From: Acidimicrobiia bacterium
GTDB lineage: Bacteria; Actinomycetota; Acidimicrobiia; Acidimicrobiales; Bin134
Direction: 5' to 3'
DNA: 43,855 nt
NCBI GenBank assembly: GCA_022825005.1
Contig: JAJDYU010000091.1
Location: 1-43,855, forward strand
The notes beneath the pieces are model-generated. The model worked only from the letters and a program-made list of their open reading frames with translations, was not told where the DNA came from and ran no database searches. The translations under genes and the position numbers were made by a program. This document shows positions 8,744 to 16,828 of this stretch, piece after piece; position 1 is the first letter of the stretch; each line of letters starts with the position of its first letter.

Positions 8744-10331
8744 CGGGGGTTTCGGGCGCTCCGTAGCCTCCGCCGCCGGGGAGGTCGAGGCGCACGACAT
8801 CATCGGGGTCAAGGGTGATCCGGCTCTGGGTGGTAACCGGCTCCCCGTTCACTTGGAACGAGCCCGCCTCTCCGGGGCTGCCGCCGAAAATGCCCTGCGG
8901 CGGGTCGGACAGGCGGCTGGTCACCGCATTCAGCAGCCAGGGGCGGGAGGTGTCCACGCTGAACTCGATGGTCTGGCCTTTGCCGCCTGGCTGGGCCCCC
9001 GGCCCCTCAGAGCCGGGGCGCAGGGCCTTGCGGGTGAAGCGCACCGGTGCGGAGGCCTCCACCACCTCGATGGGCACGGCGCTCACCCCCGTGGGATAGG
9101 AGCAGGCGTCTAGGCCCGGCTTGGACGCCCGGGCGCCCACTCCTCCGGCATAGGTGAACATGGCGGTGATGAACGGGGTGCCGTCGTCGTGGTTGCCGCT
9201 CACCTGCATGGTCCAGACCGCGCCCGCTCCCTCGGCCATGGACTCCTCGGGCTTTACCTGGGCCAAGGCCTTGAGCAGGGCGTTGGGCAAGAACATCCCG
9301 ACCACATGGCGGGCGGTGCCCGGCTGGGGCAGCACTGCGTTCACGATTGACCCCTCGGGGGCGGCCATCTTGATAGGGGCCAGGCTGCCGTGATTGTTGG
9401 GGATCTCAGGGTTCAGCACCGAGCGCACGGTGAATGTGGTGTAAGCGTGCGTGTAGTTGCGGACCACGTTGATGCCCCACGGGCTGGCCTCCGACGTGCC
9501 GGCGTAGTCCACCATGATCTCTCCGGCATCGGGATCCACCCGCAAGGAGCACACGATGTCGATGCGGCTGCCGTCGGCCAAGTCCAGCACCGCGTCGGCC
9601 TGGTACTCACCGACGGGCAGTTCGGCGATGCTGGCCCGGGTGGCCGCCTCGGAGCGGTCGATAATCTCGTCGGCCAACTCCTCGATGTCGTCGAGGTCGT
9701 AGGCGTCGCAGAGAGAGGCCAGCCGCTGGGCGCCCACCTCGCCCGACGCCATCTGGGCATGCAGGTCGCCGGCCATGTGGTCGGGCTGTCGGACATTGGA
9801 CAAGATGAACTTCCACACATCCTCGTTGCGCTCACCGGCCTTCATGAGCTTGCAGATGGGTATCCACAAGCCCTCTTCGAAGCAGTCCCGGGCCCCCGCG
9901 CCGATGCCGTAGCCCCCCACATCGGTGTGGTGGATGGTGGAGCCGAAGTAGGCGATAGGAACGGGGTCGCCCCCGGCAGCCGGGGCACGCCACACCGGCA
10001 CCAGCACGGTCACGTCCAGCAACTGGCCTGCGGTGAGGTAGGGGTCGTTGGTAACCAGGACGTCGCCGGGCTCGAGGGCCTCGGGGGGGAATTCGTCAAG
10101 CATGTTGGCCGCGCCGATGGCCAGGGAGTTGATGTGTCCGGGGGTGCCGGTTACCGCCTGGGCCACCATACGGCCTCGCTTGTCGAATACTGCGTTGGCC
10201 AAGTCGCCGGCCTCCCGCACAATAGGGCTGAACGCGGCCCGCTGGAGCGCCCGGGCCTGCTCGTTAACCACTGAGATGAGCGACTGCCACAGGATTTCCA
10301 GTTGGATAGGGTCGTAGGTGGTTTGGGTCAC
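8736..10331 (-). CDS. hyuB: Hydantoinase/oxoprolinase B subunit
   Basis: 531 residues of the hydantoinase B/5-oxoprolinase C-domain family, recognised from the N-terminus (PIQLEILWQSLISVVNEQA), SPIVREAGDLANAVFD, VTNDPYLTAGQLLDVTV and the glycine-rich end DLPGGGGYGAPE. The start is GTG at 10331, overlapping the hyuA stop (GTGA, 10328-10331), as is usual for these paired subunits. Members use ATP to open cyclic amides such as N-methylhydantoin, 5-oxoproline or caprolactam, or to carboxylate ketones. Which of these applies is not visible. Confidence 0.92.
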   Translation of the reverse strand: MTQTTYDPIQLEILWQSLISVVNEQARALQRAAFSPIVREAGDLANAVFDKRGRMVAQAVTGTPGHINSLAIGAANMLDEFPPEALEPGDVLVTNDPYLTAGQLLDVTVLVPVWRAPAAGGDPVPIAYFGSTIHHTDVGGYGIGAGARDCFEEGLWIPICKLMKAGERNEDVWKFILSNVRQPDHMAGDLHAQMASGEVGAQRLASLCDAYDLDDIEELADEIIDRSEAATRASIAELPVGEYQADAVLDLADGSRIDIVCSLRVDPDAGEIMVDYAGTSEASPWGINVVRNYTHAYTTFTVRSVLNPEIPNNHGSLAPIKMAAPEGSIVNAVLPQPGTARHVVGMFLPNALLKALAQVKPEESMAEGAGAVWTMQVSGNHDDGTPFITAMFTYAGGVGARASKPGLDACSYPTGVSAVPIEVVEASAPVRFTRKALRPGSEGPGAQPGGKGQTIEFSVDTSRPWLLNAVTSRLSDPPQGIFGGSPGEAGSFQVNGEPVTTQSRITLDPDDVVRLDLPGGGGYGAPETPDG

Positions 10332-12415
10332 TGCTCCTCCCGAACGGCAACAAGGCTGGCATCATCGGCAACCGTCACCTGCCAACCAGGGCGAATAATC
10401 GACGTCGTCTCCCGCTCCTCCACCAGGGCCGGGCCGGCAAAGGACATGCCGATCTCCAGGTCGGCCCGGCGGTAGACCGGGACTTCGACCGCGTCTTCCT
10501 CTCGGCCGAATACCGCAGTGCGGGTGGATGCTGGCTGGGGAGAGCGGCCGGCGGCGGCGGGCGGCGATTCGGCATCTGATATCTCGGCCGGATCGGCCCG
10601 GGCTGACAGACGCCAGGTGACCACCTCAATGGCCACGTCGTCGATGGTCATGCCGTAGATGCGGCGGTATTCGGCCTCGAACGCCCCGACCACATCGGCG
10701 TCAGCGGCCTCCCAAGCATCCCCTTCTCCCACCCAGACGGTGATCTCGTTTCCCTGGCCGGTGTAACGGGCGTCTATGCCATAGCGGAATCTGATGTCGG
10801 CCTCGGGCACGCCGGCGCTGAGCAGCACGCGGCGGCCCTCCTCCCGAAGCTCGTCCAGCAGACCGTCCCGCTCCGCGGCTGCCACCTCGGTCAGCTTCAC
10901 CGGCATGGAGCGGGCCAAATCAATGCGCACGGGCGACACCAGAGTTCCGAAGGCCGACAGTACGCTGGCATTGACCGGGAACACCACCCGCTCGGAGTCC
11001 AACAGCTCGGCCACCCGGCAGGCGTGGGGCGGTCCGGCTCCGCCGAAAGCCAACACGGTGACCCCCCGCAGATCCACCCCTCGTTCCACGGCGTGCATGC
11101 GAGCAGCGGCCGCCATGTTCTGGCTGACCACCTCGTACATCCCCGCCGCGGTGTCTGTGATCGAGAGGCCCAGACCGTCGGCCAAGGGCTCGACGGCCGC
11201 TTGGGCAAGGCCGGCGTCCAAGGGCATGTCGCCGCCCAGGAAGGCATCGGGGTCTAGCAGACCCAACACCACGTCGGCGTCGGTCACCGCGGGCTGGTCA
11301 CCCCCCTGTCCGTAGCACGCCGGACCAGGATCGGCCCCCGACGACTCAGGCCCCACCTTGAGCAGGCCGAACTGGTCGAGGTGGGCCAGGCTGCCGCCCC
11401 CCGCGCCGATCTCCACCAAGTCGACCGAGGGCACCGACACCGGAAAACCCGACCCCTTCTTGAACCGGTACCGCCGGGCCACCTCGAAGGTGTTGGTGAG
11501 CGCCGGCTCGCCTTCCTCCACCAGGGTGGCCTTGGCGGTGGTGCCCCCCATGTCGAACGCCAGCAATCTCTCCTCCCCCATGCGGCGGGCAAACCATCGG
11601 GCAGCCAGAGCGCCGGCGGCCGGTCCAGATTCCACCAGCCGGATCGGGGCGGCGGCCGCGTCGTCGGCCGACACCACTCCGCCGTTGGAGAGCATCATCA
11701 GCACCGACCCGCCGAATCCCTCGGCCGACAGCCACTTCTGAAGCTCGTCGAGGTACGGGCCGATTATGGGCATGGTGGAGGCATTGCAGGCCGCGGTGAT
11801 CATGCGGGGGTACTCCCTGATCTGCGGCGAGATGTCGGCTGAGGCGCACACCGGCACTCCGAGCTCCCGGCGCAGCTCGCTGGCCAGCAGCCGCTCATTG
11901 GCCGGGTTGACGTAGGAGTTGAGCAGGCATACGGCCACCGATTCGACGCCGGCTGCATCCAGCTCTCGCACCAGAGCGGCCATGCCGGACGCCGACGGCA
12001 CTAGCAGCACCTCGCCGGTGGCCGCGGTGCGCTCATCGATCTCAAAGGTGAGCTCCCGGCCGATGGGCGGGTCGGGAAACTCGATCTGGAGGTCGTACAT
12101 GTCGTAGCGGTGCTCGTCGCGGATCAGAAGGGTGTCGCCGAAACCGGTGGTGGCCACCAGGGCGGCCCGACCGGTCTTGTTCTCGATGAGGGCGTTGGTG
12201 ATGAGCGTGGTGGCGTGGACGATAGGAGCCGTGATCTCCCCGGGGGCCACACCGGCTCGGCTCAAAAGCTGGCCCACCGCGGCCTGTACCCCTTCCAGGG
12301 GGACGGCAGGGGTGGTGAGGGCCTTGTTTACGGTTACCTCACCGGTGGCGGCGTCCAACAGCACTGCGTCGGTGAACGTGCCCCCGATGTCAACCGCCAG
12401 CCGCCAATCGGACAT
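10328..12415 (-). CDS. hyuA: Hydantoinase/oxoprolinase A subunit (ATP-binding)
   Basis: 695 residues from the ATG at 12415, the start MSDWRLAVDIGGTFTDAVLL. The ASKHA phosphate-binding loop VDIGGTFTD lies within the first 17 residues, and a second nucleotide-binding stretch FDMGGTTAKA lies near the middle. The C-terminal part matches the oxoprolinase A family (AGPALVEERETTSI). The frame continues open upstream to 12751, but that part is out of register with the cupin gene there and is a shadow. It forms the ATP-dependent ring-opening or carboxylating enzyme with HyuB. It lies 43 bp after the cupin gene. Confidence 0.93.
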   Translation of the reverse strand: MSDWRLAVDIGGTFTDAVLLDAATGEVTVNKALTTPAVPLEGVQAAVGQLLSRAGVAPGEITAPIVHATTLITNALIENKTGRAALVATTGFGDTLLIRDEHRYDMYDLQIEFPDPPIGRELTFEIDERTAATGEVLLVPSASGMAALVRELDAAGVESVAVCLLNSYVNPANERLLASELRRELGVPVCASADISPQIREYPRMITAACNASTMPIIGPYLDELQKWLSAEGFGGSVLMMLSNGGVVSADDAAAAPIRLVESGPAAGALAARWFARRMGEERLLAFDMGGTTAKATLVEEGEPALTNTFEVARRYRFKKGSGFPVSVPSVDLVEIGAGGGSLAHLDQFGLLKVGPESSGADPGPACYGQGGDQPAVTDADVVLGLLDPDAFLGGDMPLDAGLAQAAVEPLADGLGLSITDTAAGMYEVVSQNMAAAARMHAVERGVDLRGVTVLAFGGAGPPHACRVAELLDSERVVFPVNASVLSAFGTLVSPVRIDLARSMPVKLTEVAAAERDGLLDELREEGRRVLLSAGVPEADIRFRYGIDARYTGQGNEITVWVGEGDAWEAADADVVGAFEAEYRRIYGMTIDDVAIEVVTWRLSARADPAEISDAESPPAAAGRSPQPASTRTAVFGREEDAVEVPVYRRADLEIGMSFAGPALVEERETTSIIRPGWQVTVADDASLVAVREEQ

Positions 12416-12458
12416 CGAGCTAGTTCCCCAGCTGCCAGGTGAGAGGATCAAACATGGC

Positions 12459-12842
12459 CTAGCCCACGAGCAGATCGTCGCGGGGCGGGGCGAACACGTC
12501 GAGGATCCAGCACTCCCCGTATTCGTCGTCGCCGATGAACACGGAGTCGCCGTGCCACACTCCCTTGGGGGCGATGTAGGCCTCGCCCTCGCCCAGCACC
12601 ACCCGCTCGGTGCTGTCGGGATCGTCGTTGATGCGGAAGTCGAGCTTGCCCCGCACGATGATGCCGAGCTGTTCGTGGTCTTCGTGGCGGTGCAAGAACG
12701 ACCCAGTGGCCCCGCCCGCAATGCGCCAAAAGCAGAGCTGGAGCCCGTCACCAGTGATGACCCGGCGGCGGAAGCCCTCCCGATCGGTGTCGGTGAACAA
12801 GTCGTCGTCGTAGAAGTAGCAGTACTGGTTGGTGAAGTTCAT
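12459..12842 (-). CDS. Cupin-fold protein (first)
   Basis: 127 residues forming one small beta-barrel cupin. Metal ligands are visible in FLHRHEDHEQLGIIVRGKLDF (His, His, Glu and His typical of cupin motif 1), and a motif-2 region follows with PKGVWHGDSVFIG. The ATG at 12842 overlaps the VOC gene stop (ATGA, 12839-12842). Cupins of this size act as dioxygenases, isomerases, decarboxylases or sensors, so the role is open, though position suggests one step of the same catabolic pathway. It ends 43 bp before hyuA. Confidence 0.82.
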   Translation of the reverse strand: MNFTNQYCYFYDDDLFTDTDREGFRRRVITGDGLQLCFWRIAGGATGSFLHRHEDHEQLGIIVRGKLDFRINDDPDSTERVVLGEGEAYIAPKGVWHGDSVFIGDDEYGECWILDVFAPPRDDLLVG

Positions 12843-13339
12843 GGAGATGGCCTTGATTTGTCGTCAGCAGCGAGCGCGGCAAACCGTTGCTGCTCCTGAG
12901 CGAGATCTAGGGGCCGGATGATGGCCTGGTTCTCCTCGTCGCCCCAGTGCGCGGCGGGCACCAGCCACATCACCTCGAACTCCAGGCCGTCGGGGTCTTT
13001 GGCATAGAGGCTCTTGTTGGCCCCGTGGTCGCTCTCGCCGTAGAGGGCGCCCGCGTCCACCAGCCTCTCGCGGATGGCGGACAACTCCTCCAGAGAAGGC
13101 ACCTCCCAGGCGATGTGGTACATCCCCACCGACCGGCGGCCAGCTGCGGATGGCTCGGCCCCGTCGCCGATGGAGAAGAAGGCGATGTCGTGGTGGTTCT
13201 CCGACGCCGGTGCCCTCATGAACACGAACTGCCCCGGCTCGTCGATAATGGTCTCAAACCCCAGCACATCGGCATAGAACTGCTGCTGGCGCCGGGCATC
13301 ACGCACATACAGCACCGCATGGTTCATCCCCGTGATCAT
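12839..13339 (-). CDS. VOC-superfamily protein (glyoxalase/extradiol dioxygenase-like)
   Basis: 166 residues with two vicinal-oxygen-chelate halves. The three metal ligands typical of the fold are present: His7 (MNHAVLYV), a His in MYHIAWEV and a Glu in DGLEFEVMW. Members include glyoxalases, epimerases and type I extradiol ring-cleaving dioxygenases; the long C-terminal tail after the fold is not diagnostic. A ring-cleaving role would fit a pathway that also has a Rieske oxygenase, but this is inference. The ATG at 13339 has an AAGGG ribosome site 7 nt upstream. Confidence 0.82.
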   Translation of the reverse strand: MITGMNHAVLYVRDARRQQQFYADVLGFETIIDEPGQFVFMRAPASENHHDIAFFSIGDGAEPSAAGRRSVGMYHIAWEVPSLEELSAIRERLVDAGALYGESDHGANKSLYAKDPDGLEFEVMWLVPAAHWGDEENQAIIRPLDLAQEQQRFAALAADDKSRPSP

Positions 13340-13408
13340 GAACTAGCCCTTCTCATCGACCCCAGCCTATTGCACTCCTTGTCGGAGATTCCCGGCGGCG
13401 AGCTATGA

Positions 13409-14368
13409 CTACGGCTCGAAGACTTGGAGGTCGGGGCGGTCTTCTAGGAGGTAGTCGTTGGTGAGGTCTTCGGTGAGATGGCGGCCGTGGTAGGCGTCGA
13501 GGGCGTCGAGGGTTAGGCCGTCTTCCTGGTAGACGGCCAGTTCCCGCTCCGGCTCGCTGAGGCGACTCACGATGTCGCCGGAGATGTGGAAGGTGCGCCC
13601 GGTCACATGGCGGGCGGCGTCGGTACACAGCCACACCACCAGCGGGGCGATCTTGCGGGGGGCCAGTGCTTCGGGGCTGGTGTCGGGGGCTGGGGCGGAG
13701 GCGGCGCCCCGAGGGGCCATGGTGAGGGCCATGAGGTCGGTCCACCGGGCGGTGCGGATGGCGTACTCCGCGGTGGACGCCCCCTCGGCCCGGGGTCGGA
13801 TGGCGTTGCACCGCACCCCGAATCGGCCCAGTTCACGGGCCGCGGTGCGGGTCAAACCGATCACGCCCTCTTTGGCCGCGGAGTAGGCGCAGTGCGACGG
13901 GTGGCCGAAGCCCGATCCCGAGCTTGTGTTGATGATCACGCTGGTGTCCTGTTGCACCAGATGGGGTGCGGCGTGCTTGATCATGGCGAAGTAGCCCTTG
14001 AGGTTCACCCCCACGGTCAGATCCCATTCTTCTTCGGTGAATCGCCAGATGTCGTTGTTCCGCCCGGCGGTGGCGTTGTTGATCAGGATGTCGAGGCGGC
14101 CGAAGGCGTCCACCGCCTGCTGCACGATCTCGGCTGCGCCGTCCCAGGTGGCCGAGGTGTTGCTGGCCGCCGCCTCTCCCCCGGCGTCGTTGATCTCCCC
14201 CGCTACTCGCTCGGCATTGGCCGCTACCCCATCGGGGGTCTTGCGGATTCCCAGGTCGTTTACCAATACCTTGGCTCCCTCAGAGGCCAGCAGGTGGGCG
14301 TGCTCCCGCCCGATGCCACCCCCCGAACCGGTCACGATTGCCACTTTGCCTTCTAAGCGATTTCCCAT
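13409..14368 (-). CDS. Short-chain dehydrogenase/reductase
   Basis: 319 residues of the classical SDR family. The cofactor motif is TGSGGGIG at residues 13-20, the structural motif is NNATAG near 97-102, and the active site shows Ser near 150, Tyr162 and Lys166 (YSAAK). It is longer than typical SDRs, with an extra 70-residue C-terminal part after RTFHISGD. Two starts are possible, ATG at 14368 and GTG at 14377; I prefer 14368 because a TAGGGT box lies exactly 7 nt before it, matching the leaderless pattern seen elsewhere in this window. It therefore may have its own promoter inside the operon. Substrate unknown. Confidence 0.88.
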   Translation of the reverse strand: MGNRLEGKVAIVTGSGGGIGREHAHLLASEGAKVLVNDLGIRKTPDGVAANAERVAGEINDAGGEAAASNTSATWDGAAEIVQQAVDAFGRLDILINNATAGRNNDIWRFTEEEWDLTVGVNLKGYFAMIKHAAPHLVQQDTSVIINTSSGSGFGHPSHCAYSAAKEGVIGLTRTAARELGRFGVRCNAIRPRAEGASTAEYAIRTARWTDLMALTMAPRGAASAPAPDTSPEALAPRKIAPLVVWLCTDAARHVTGRTFHISGDIVSRLSEPERELAVYQEDGLTLDALDAYHGRHLTEDLTNDYLLEDRPDLQVFEP

Positions 14369-14375
14369 GCCGGGC

Positions 14376-14381
14376 ACCCTA
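14376..14381 (-). promoter_or_regulatory. Putative -10 box for leaderless SDR transcript
   Basis: TAGGGT on the minus strand followed by 7 nt and the ATG at 14368. The same bases could instead be read as an AGGGTG ribosome site. Confidence 0.4.
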
Positions 14382-14401
14382 GTGGCGCCAACGAGACGCC
14401 C

Positions 14402-14806
14402 TCAGGACTGGTTGAACGATGCTGCCGCGTCGCCGGGGCGCATCACGAAGAACTCCATGCCGTCGGGTCCGCAGGTGAAGGAGTACTTGTGGTTGGCAGC
14501 CAGGATGACCGAGTCCTTCGGCCCCAGCTCCATCGACGGGCCGTCGGCTCCGTTGGGCCACACCTCGCACCCGCCCGACACCACAATCAACAGCTCGTTC
14601 TGGTCATGGCTGTGGGGAGGGACGTGGTAGCCGGCGGGCATGGTGCTGTACTGGCACCAGAAACCCCCTTCCCCCTGGGCCACTCGCTTGCGCCCGGCAC
14701 CGACCTTCTTGGCCTCTTCGATCAGCTCCTTGGGGGTTTCGGTGTTGGCGGACTCGTCCACCCATTCGATGTCGTCGAACTTCAGCACTTTGGGTTCTGT
14801 GCTCAT
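14402..14806 (-). CDS. Cupin-fold protein (second)
   Basis: 134 residues, a single cupin barrel. Motif 1 is PPHSHDQNELLIVVSGG with two His and a Glu as likely metal ligands; the C-terminal half is consistent with cupin motif 2 but less clearly metal-binding (AANHKYSFTCG). It starts at the ATG at 14806 behind a clear GAAGGAG ribosome site. It lies 12 bp after the nitrilase gene and 33 bp before the SDR. It shares little sequence with the first cupin of the operon, so it is probably not a simple duplicate. Function unknown. Confidence 0.82.
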   Translation of the reverse strand: MSTEPKVLKFDDIEWVDESANTETPKELIEEAKKVGAGRKRVAQGEGGFWCQYSTMPAGYHVPPHSHDQNELLIVVSGGCEVWPNGADGPSMELGPKDSVILAANHKYSFTCGPDGMEFFVMRPGDAAASFNQS

Positions 14807-14818
14807 GGCGCTCCTTCG

Positions 14819-15796
14819 CTATTGGGCCGGTGGGCCGTGGACAAGTTTGGCGAATTCGGTGGCGAACAGCTCCGAGGTGCCCGACTGGTGGTTGGCCCGC
14901 CATTGCCGCCACGGGCACACGTCGTCCCAGCGGTGCAGCACCTCGAAGTCCAAGTCGGCGATCACCAGCCCTTCGGTGTCGCTTCCCTCGGCATAGATGT
15001 GGCTGAAGTCGGGGAAATCGGGGCCGCAGATAAGGCTGTGGCCGGCGTAGTTGGCCGGCAGCGCTCCGTCGAAGCTGTCTTCCAGGCTGTCGCCGTCGTC
15101 GATGCCGCCCACCTGGTTGGCCGAGATGGTGAAGACGAAGTTCTCCTGGCCGCGGGTGGCGGCCACCCGGCGCATGGACTCCACCTTGTCCGGCCCTCCC
15201 GCGAAGGCGGCGGTGGGATTGACGATGATCCTGGCCCCTTGCAGGGCCAGAAGACGGCTGCCTTCGGGGTTAAGCCAGAAGTCGTAGCAGATCTGCACCC
15301 CGATGGGCCCGTAGCGGGTCTCGAAGACGTCCAGGCTGGTTCCAGGCCGAAACGACACCCCCTCGGTCACGAACGGAAGCGAGCCCAGGTGCAGTTTGCG
15401 ATAGATCCCGAGGATTCCCTCGGGGCCGATTACTGCGGCGGCGTTGTAGAGGGCGTCGGGATCGTCGGGATCCTGCTCGATCATGCCCACCACCAGGTAC
15501 ATATCGTGGTCGGCGGACAGCCGGGCCAGAGTTTCGGTCGACGGCCCGGGCACGGTCTCGGCCAATGACCGATGCAGTTCGCACGGCCCGCCCAGACGTT
15601 CGCAGTCGTCACAGTGGATCGCCCCGGTCAGCGCCTCCTCAGGGAAGACCAGCAATCCCACCCTCGCCTCGGCGGCCTCGGCAATCCAACCGGTGATCTT
15701 TTCCAGGTTGGCGGCCACATTGCCGGGAACGGGGGTGAAATCCACCGCCCCCGCCCGCAGCCGGGTCTCGTAGGGGGAATAGCGCTCTGGGATCAC
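14819..15796 (-). CDS. Nitrilase-superfamily C-N hydrolase with Cys-rich insert
   Basis: 325 residues from the GTG at 15796, with GGGAG upstream; the frame stays open to 16411 but the extension overlaps the enoyl-CoA hydratase and has no family match. The catalytic triad is Glu53 (FPEEAL), Lys134 (YRKLHL) and Cys170 (QICYDFW). It should hydrolyse an amide, carbamoyl or nitrile bond. Directly after the catalytic Glu loop there is a Cys-rich insert, CDDCERLGGPCELH (C62, C65, C72, H75), which could hold zinc. It is a natural partner for the HyuAB ring-opening step, perhaps removing ammonia from an acyclic amide. Confidence 0.87.
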   Translation of the reverse strand: MIPERYSPYETRLRAGAVDFTPVPGNVAANLEKITGWIAEAAEARVGLLVFPEEALTGAIHCDDCERLGGPCELHRSLAETVPGPSTETLARLSADHDMYLVVGMIEQDPDDPDALYNAAAVIGPEGILGIYRKLHLGSLPFVTEGVSFRPGTSLDVFETRYGPIGVQICYDFWLNPEGSRLLALQGARIIVNPTAAFAGGPDKVESMRRVAATRGQENFVFTISANQVGGIDDGDSLEDSFDGALPANYAGHSLICGPDFPDFSHIYAEGSDTEGLVIADLDFEVLHRWDDVCPWRQWRANHQSGTSELFATEFAKLVHGPPAQ

Positions 15797-15822
15797 AGTC
15801 GTATTATCTCCCGATTGCCCGG

Positions 15823-16725
15823 TCAGCCGCCGCCGGGTGTGGTTTTGGCCGCGGGGCGGACCTTGGGGGCGTTCTTCCAGTGGGGCACACCGTGCTCTTC
15901 GGTGGCTATCCACCATTCGCCGTTGGTAATGGAGGCCCAATGGGAGTGGTTGAGCTGGTGGAGGGTGAAGCACGCCGACAAAGCGGTGTTGAACCCCTGG
16001 GCGTCCATGGTCTGGTTCACCGCCTCTTTGATCAACAGCGCGGCCATGGTTGGCACCGCGGCGATGCGCTGGGCGAACTCCAAGGTCTGCTCGTTCAGCG
16101 TCTCGTTGGGGAACACCTTGGACACCATGCCCATGGCGTGGGCCTCGTGGACGTCGATGGAGTCGCCGGTGAGCAGCAGCTCTTTGGTCTTGCGGGGACC
16201 GAACTCCCACGGGTGAGCGAAGTACTCCACGCCCATCATGCCCAGCCGGGTGCCCACCACATCGGCAAAGGAGGCGTCCTCGGCGCCCACGATCAGATCG
16301 CAACTCCACATGAGCATCAGCCCGGCGGCCAGCACCGGCCCCTGCACTTGGGCAATGGTGATCTTTCGGAGGTTGCGCCACCGCTTGGTGTTCTCGAAGA
16401 AGTAGTGCCATTCCTGGAGCATCAGCTTCTCCGAGCCCCGGCGCTGCCCGCCGTTGATCTGCCAGGAGGGGTGCTGGTTGGGGCCGGGCATGCGCTCCTC
16501 GACGCTCTCTTTGGTGCCCATGTCGTGGCCGGCCGAGAACATGGGGCCCACCCCGCCCAGGATCACCACCCGCACGTCGTCGTCGGCTTCGGCCACCAGG
16601 AAGGCCTCGTTGAGCTCCACCAGCATCCCCCGGTTCTGGGCGTTGCGGGCCTCGGGGCGGTTCAACATGATGCGGGCGATTTTGCCGTCGTCCAGCGTCT
16701 CGTAGGTCAAGTACTGGTAGTCCAT
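15823..16725 (-). CDS. Enoyl-CoA hydratase/isomerase family protein
   Basis: 300 residues from the ATG at 16725 (MDYQYLTYETLDD); a second ATG at 16743 and a long extension to 16848 are less likely, since the latter runs into the divergent gene. Crotonase features are LNRPEARNAQN, FSAGHDMG (first oxyanion-hole region) and VQGPVLAAGLMLMWSCDLIVG. It is larger than most members, with an insertion of about 30 residues after the oxyanion region and a long C-terminal tail. First gene of the apparent operon that continues to the Rieske gene. Its CoA substrate would be made by the ligase at 7244-8743. Confidence 0.87.
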   Translation of the reverse strand: MDYQYLTYETLDDGKIARIMLNRPEARNAQNRGMLVELNEAFLVAEADDDVRVVILGGVGPMFSAGHDMGTKESVEERMPGPNQHPSWQINGGQRRGSEKLMLQEWHYFFENTKRWRNLRKITIAQVQGPVLAAGLMLMWSCDLIVGAEDASFADVVGTRLGMMGVEYFAHPWEFGPRKTKELLLTGDSIDVHEAHAMGMVSKVFPNETLNEQTLEFAQRIAAVPTMAALLIKEAVNQTMDAQGFNTALSACFTLHQLNHSHWASITNGEWWIATEEHGVPHWKNAPKVRPAAKTTPGGG

Positions 16726-16828
16726 TTCCCTAGTCTCGCCCATCCGAAGATGCGGTGCGCTGCCGGGCGCGGCTCTAGGGTCCCTGGTTCTATTGTCACT
16801 GCTGTCGTCCCCCACCTGAGGAGCGCCC

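Noticed and set aside
12416..12751. N-terminal extension of hyuA
   Set aside because: It is the cupin gene read in another register; the family sequence starts at ATG 12415.
15797..16411. N-terminal extension of the nitrilase gene
   Set aside because: Runs through the enoyl-CoA hydratase in another register; the domain starts at the GTG at 15796.
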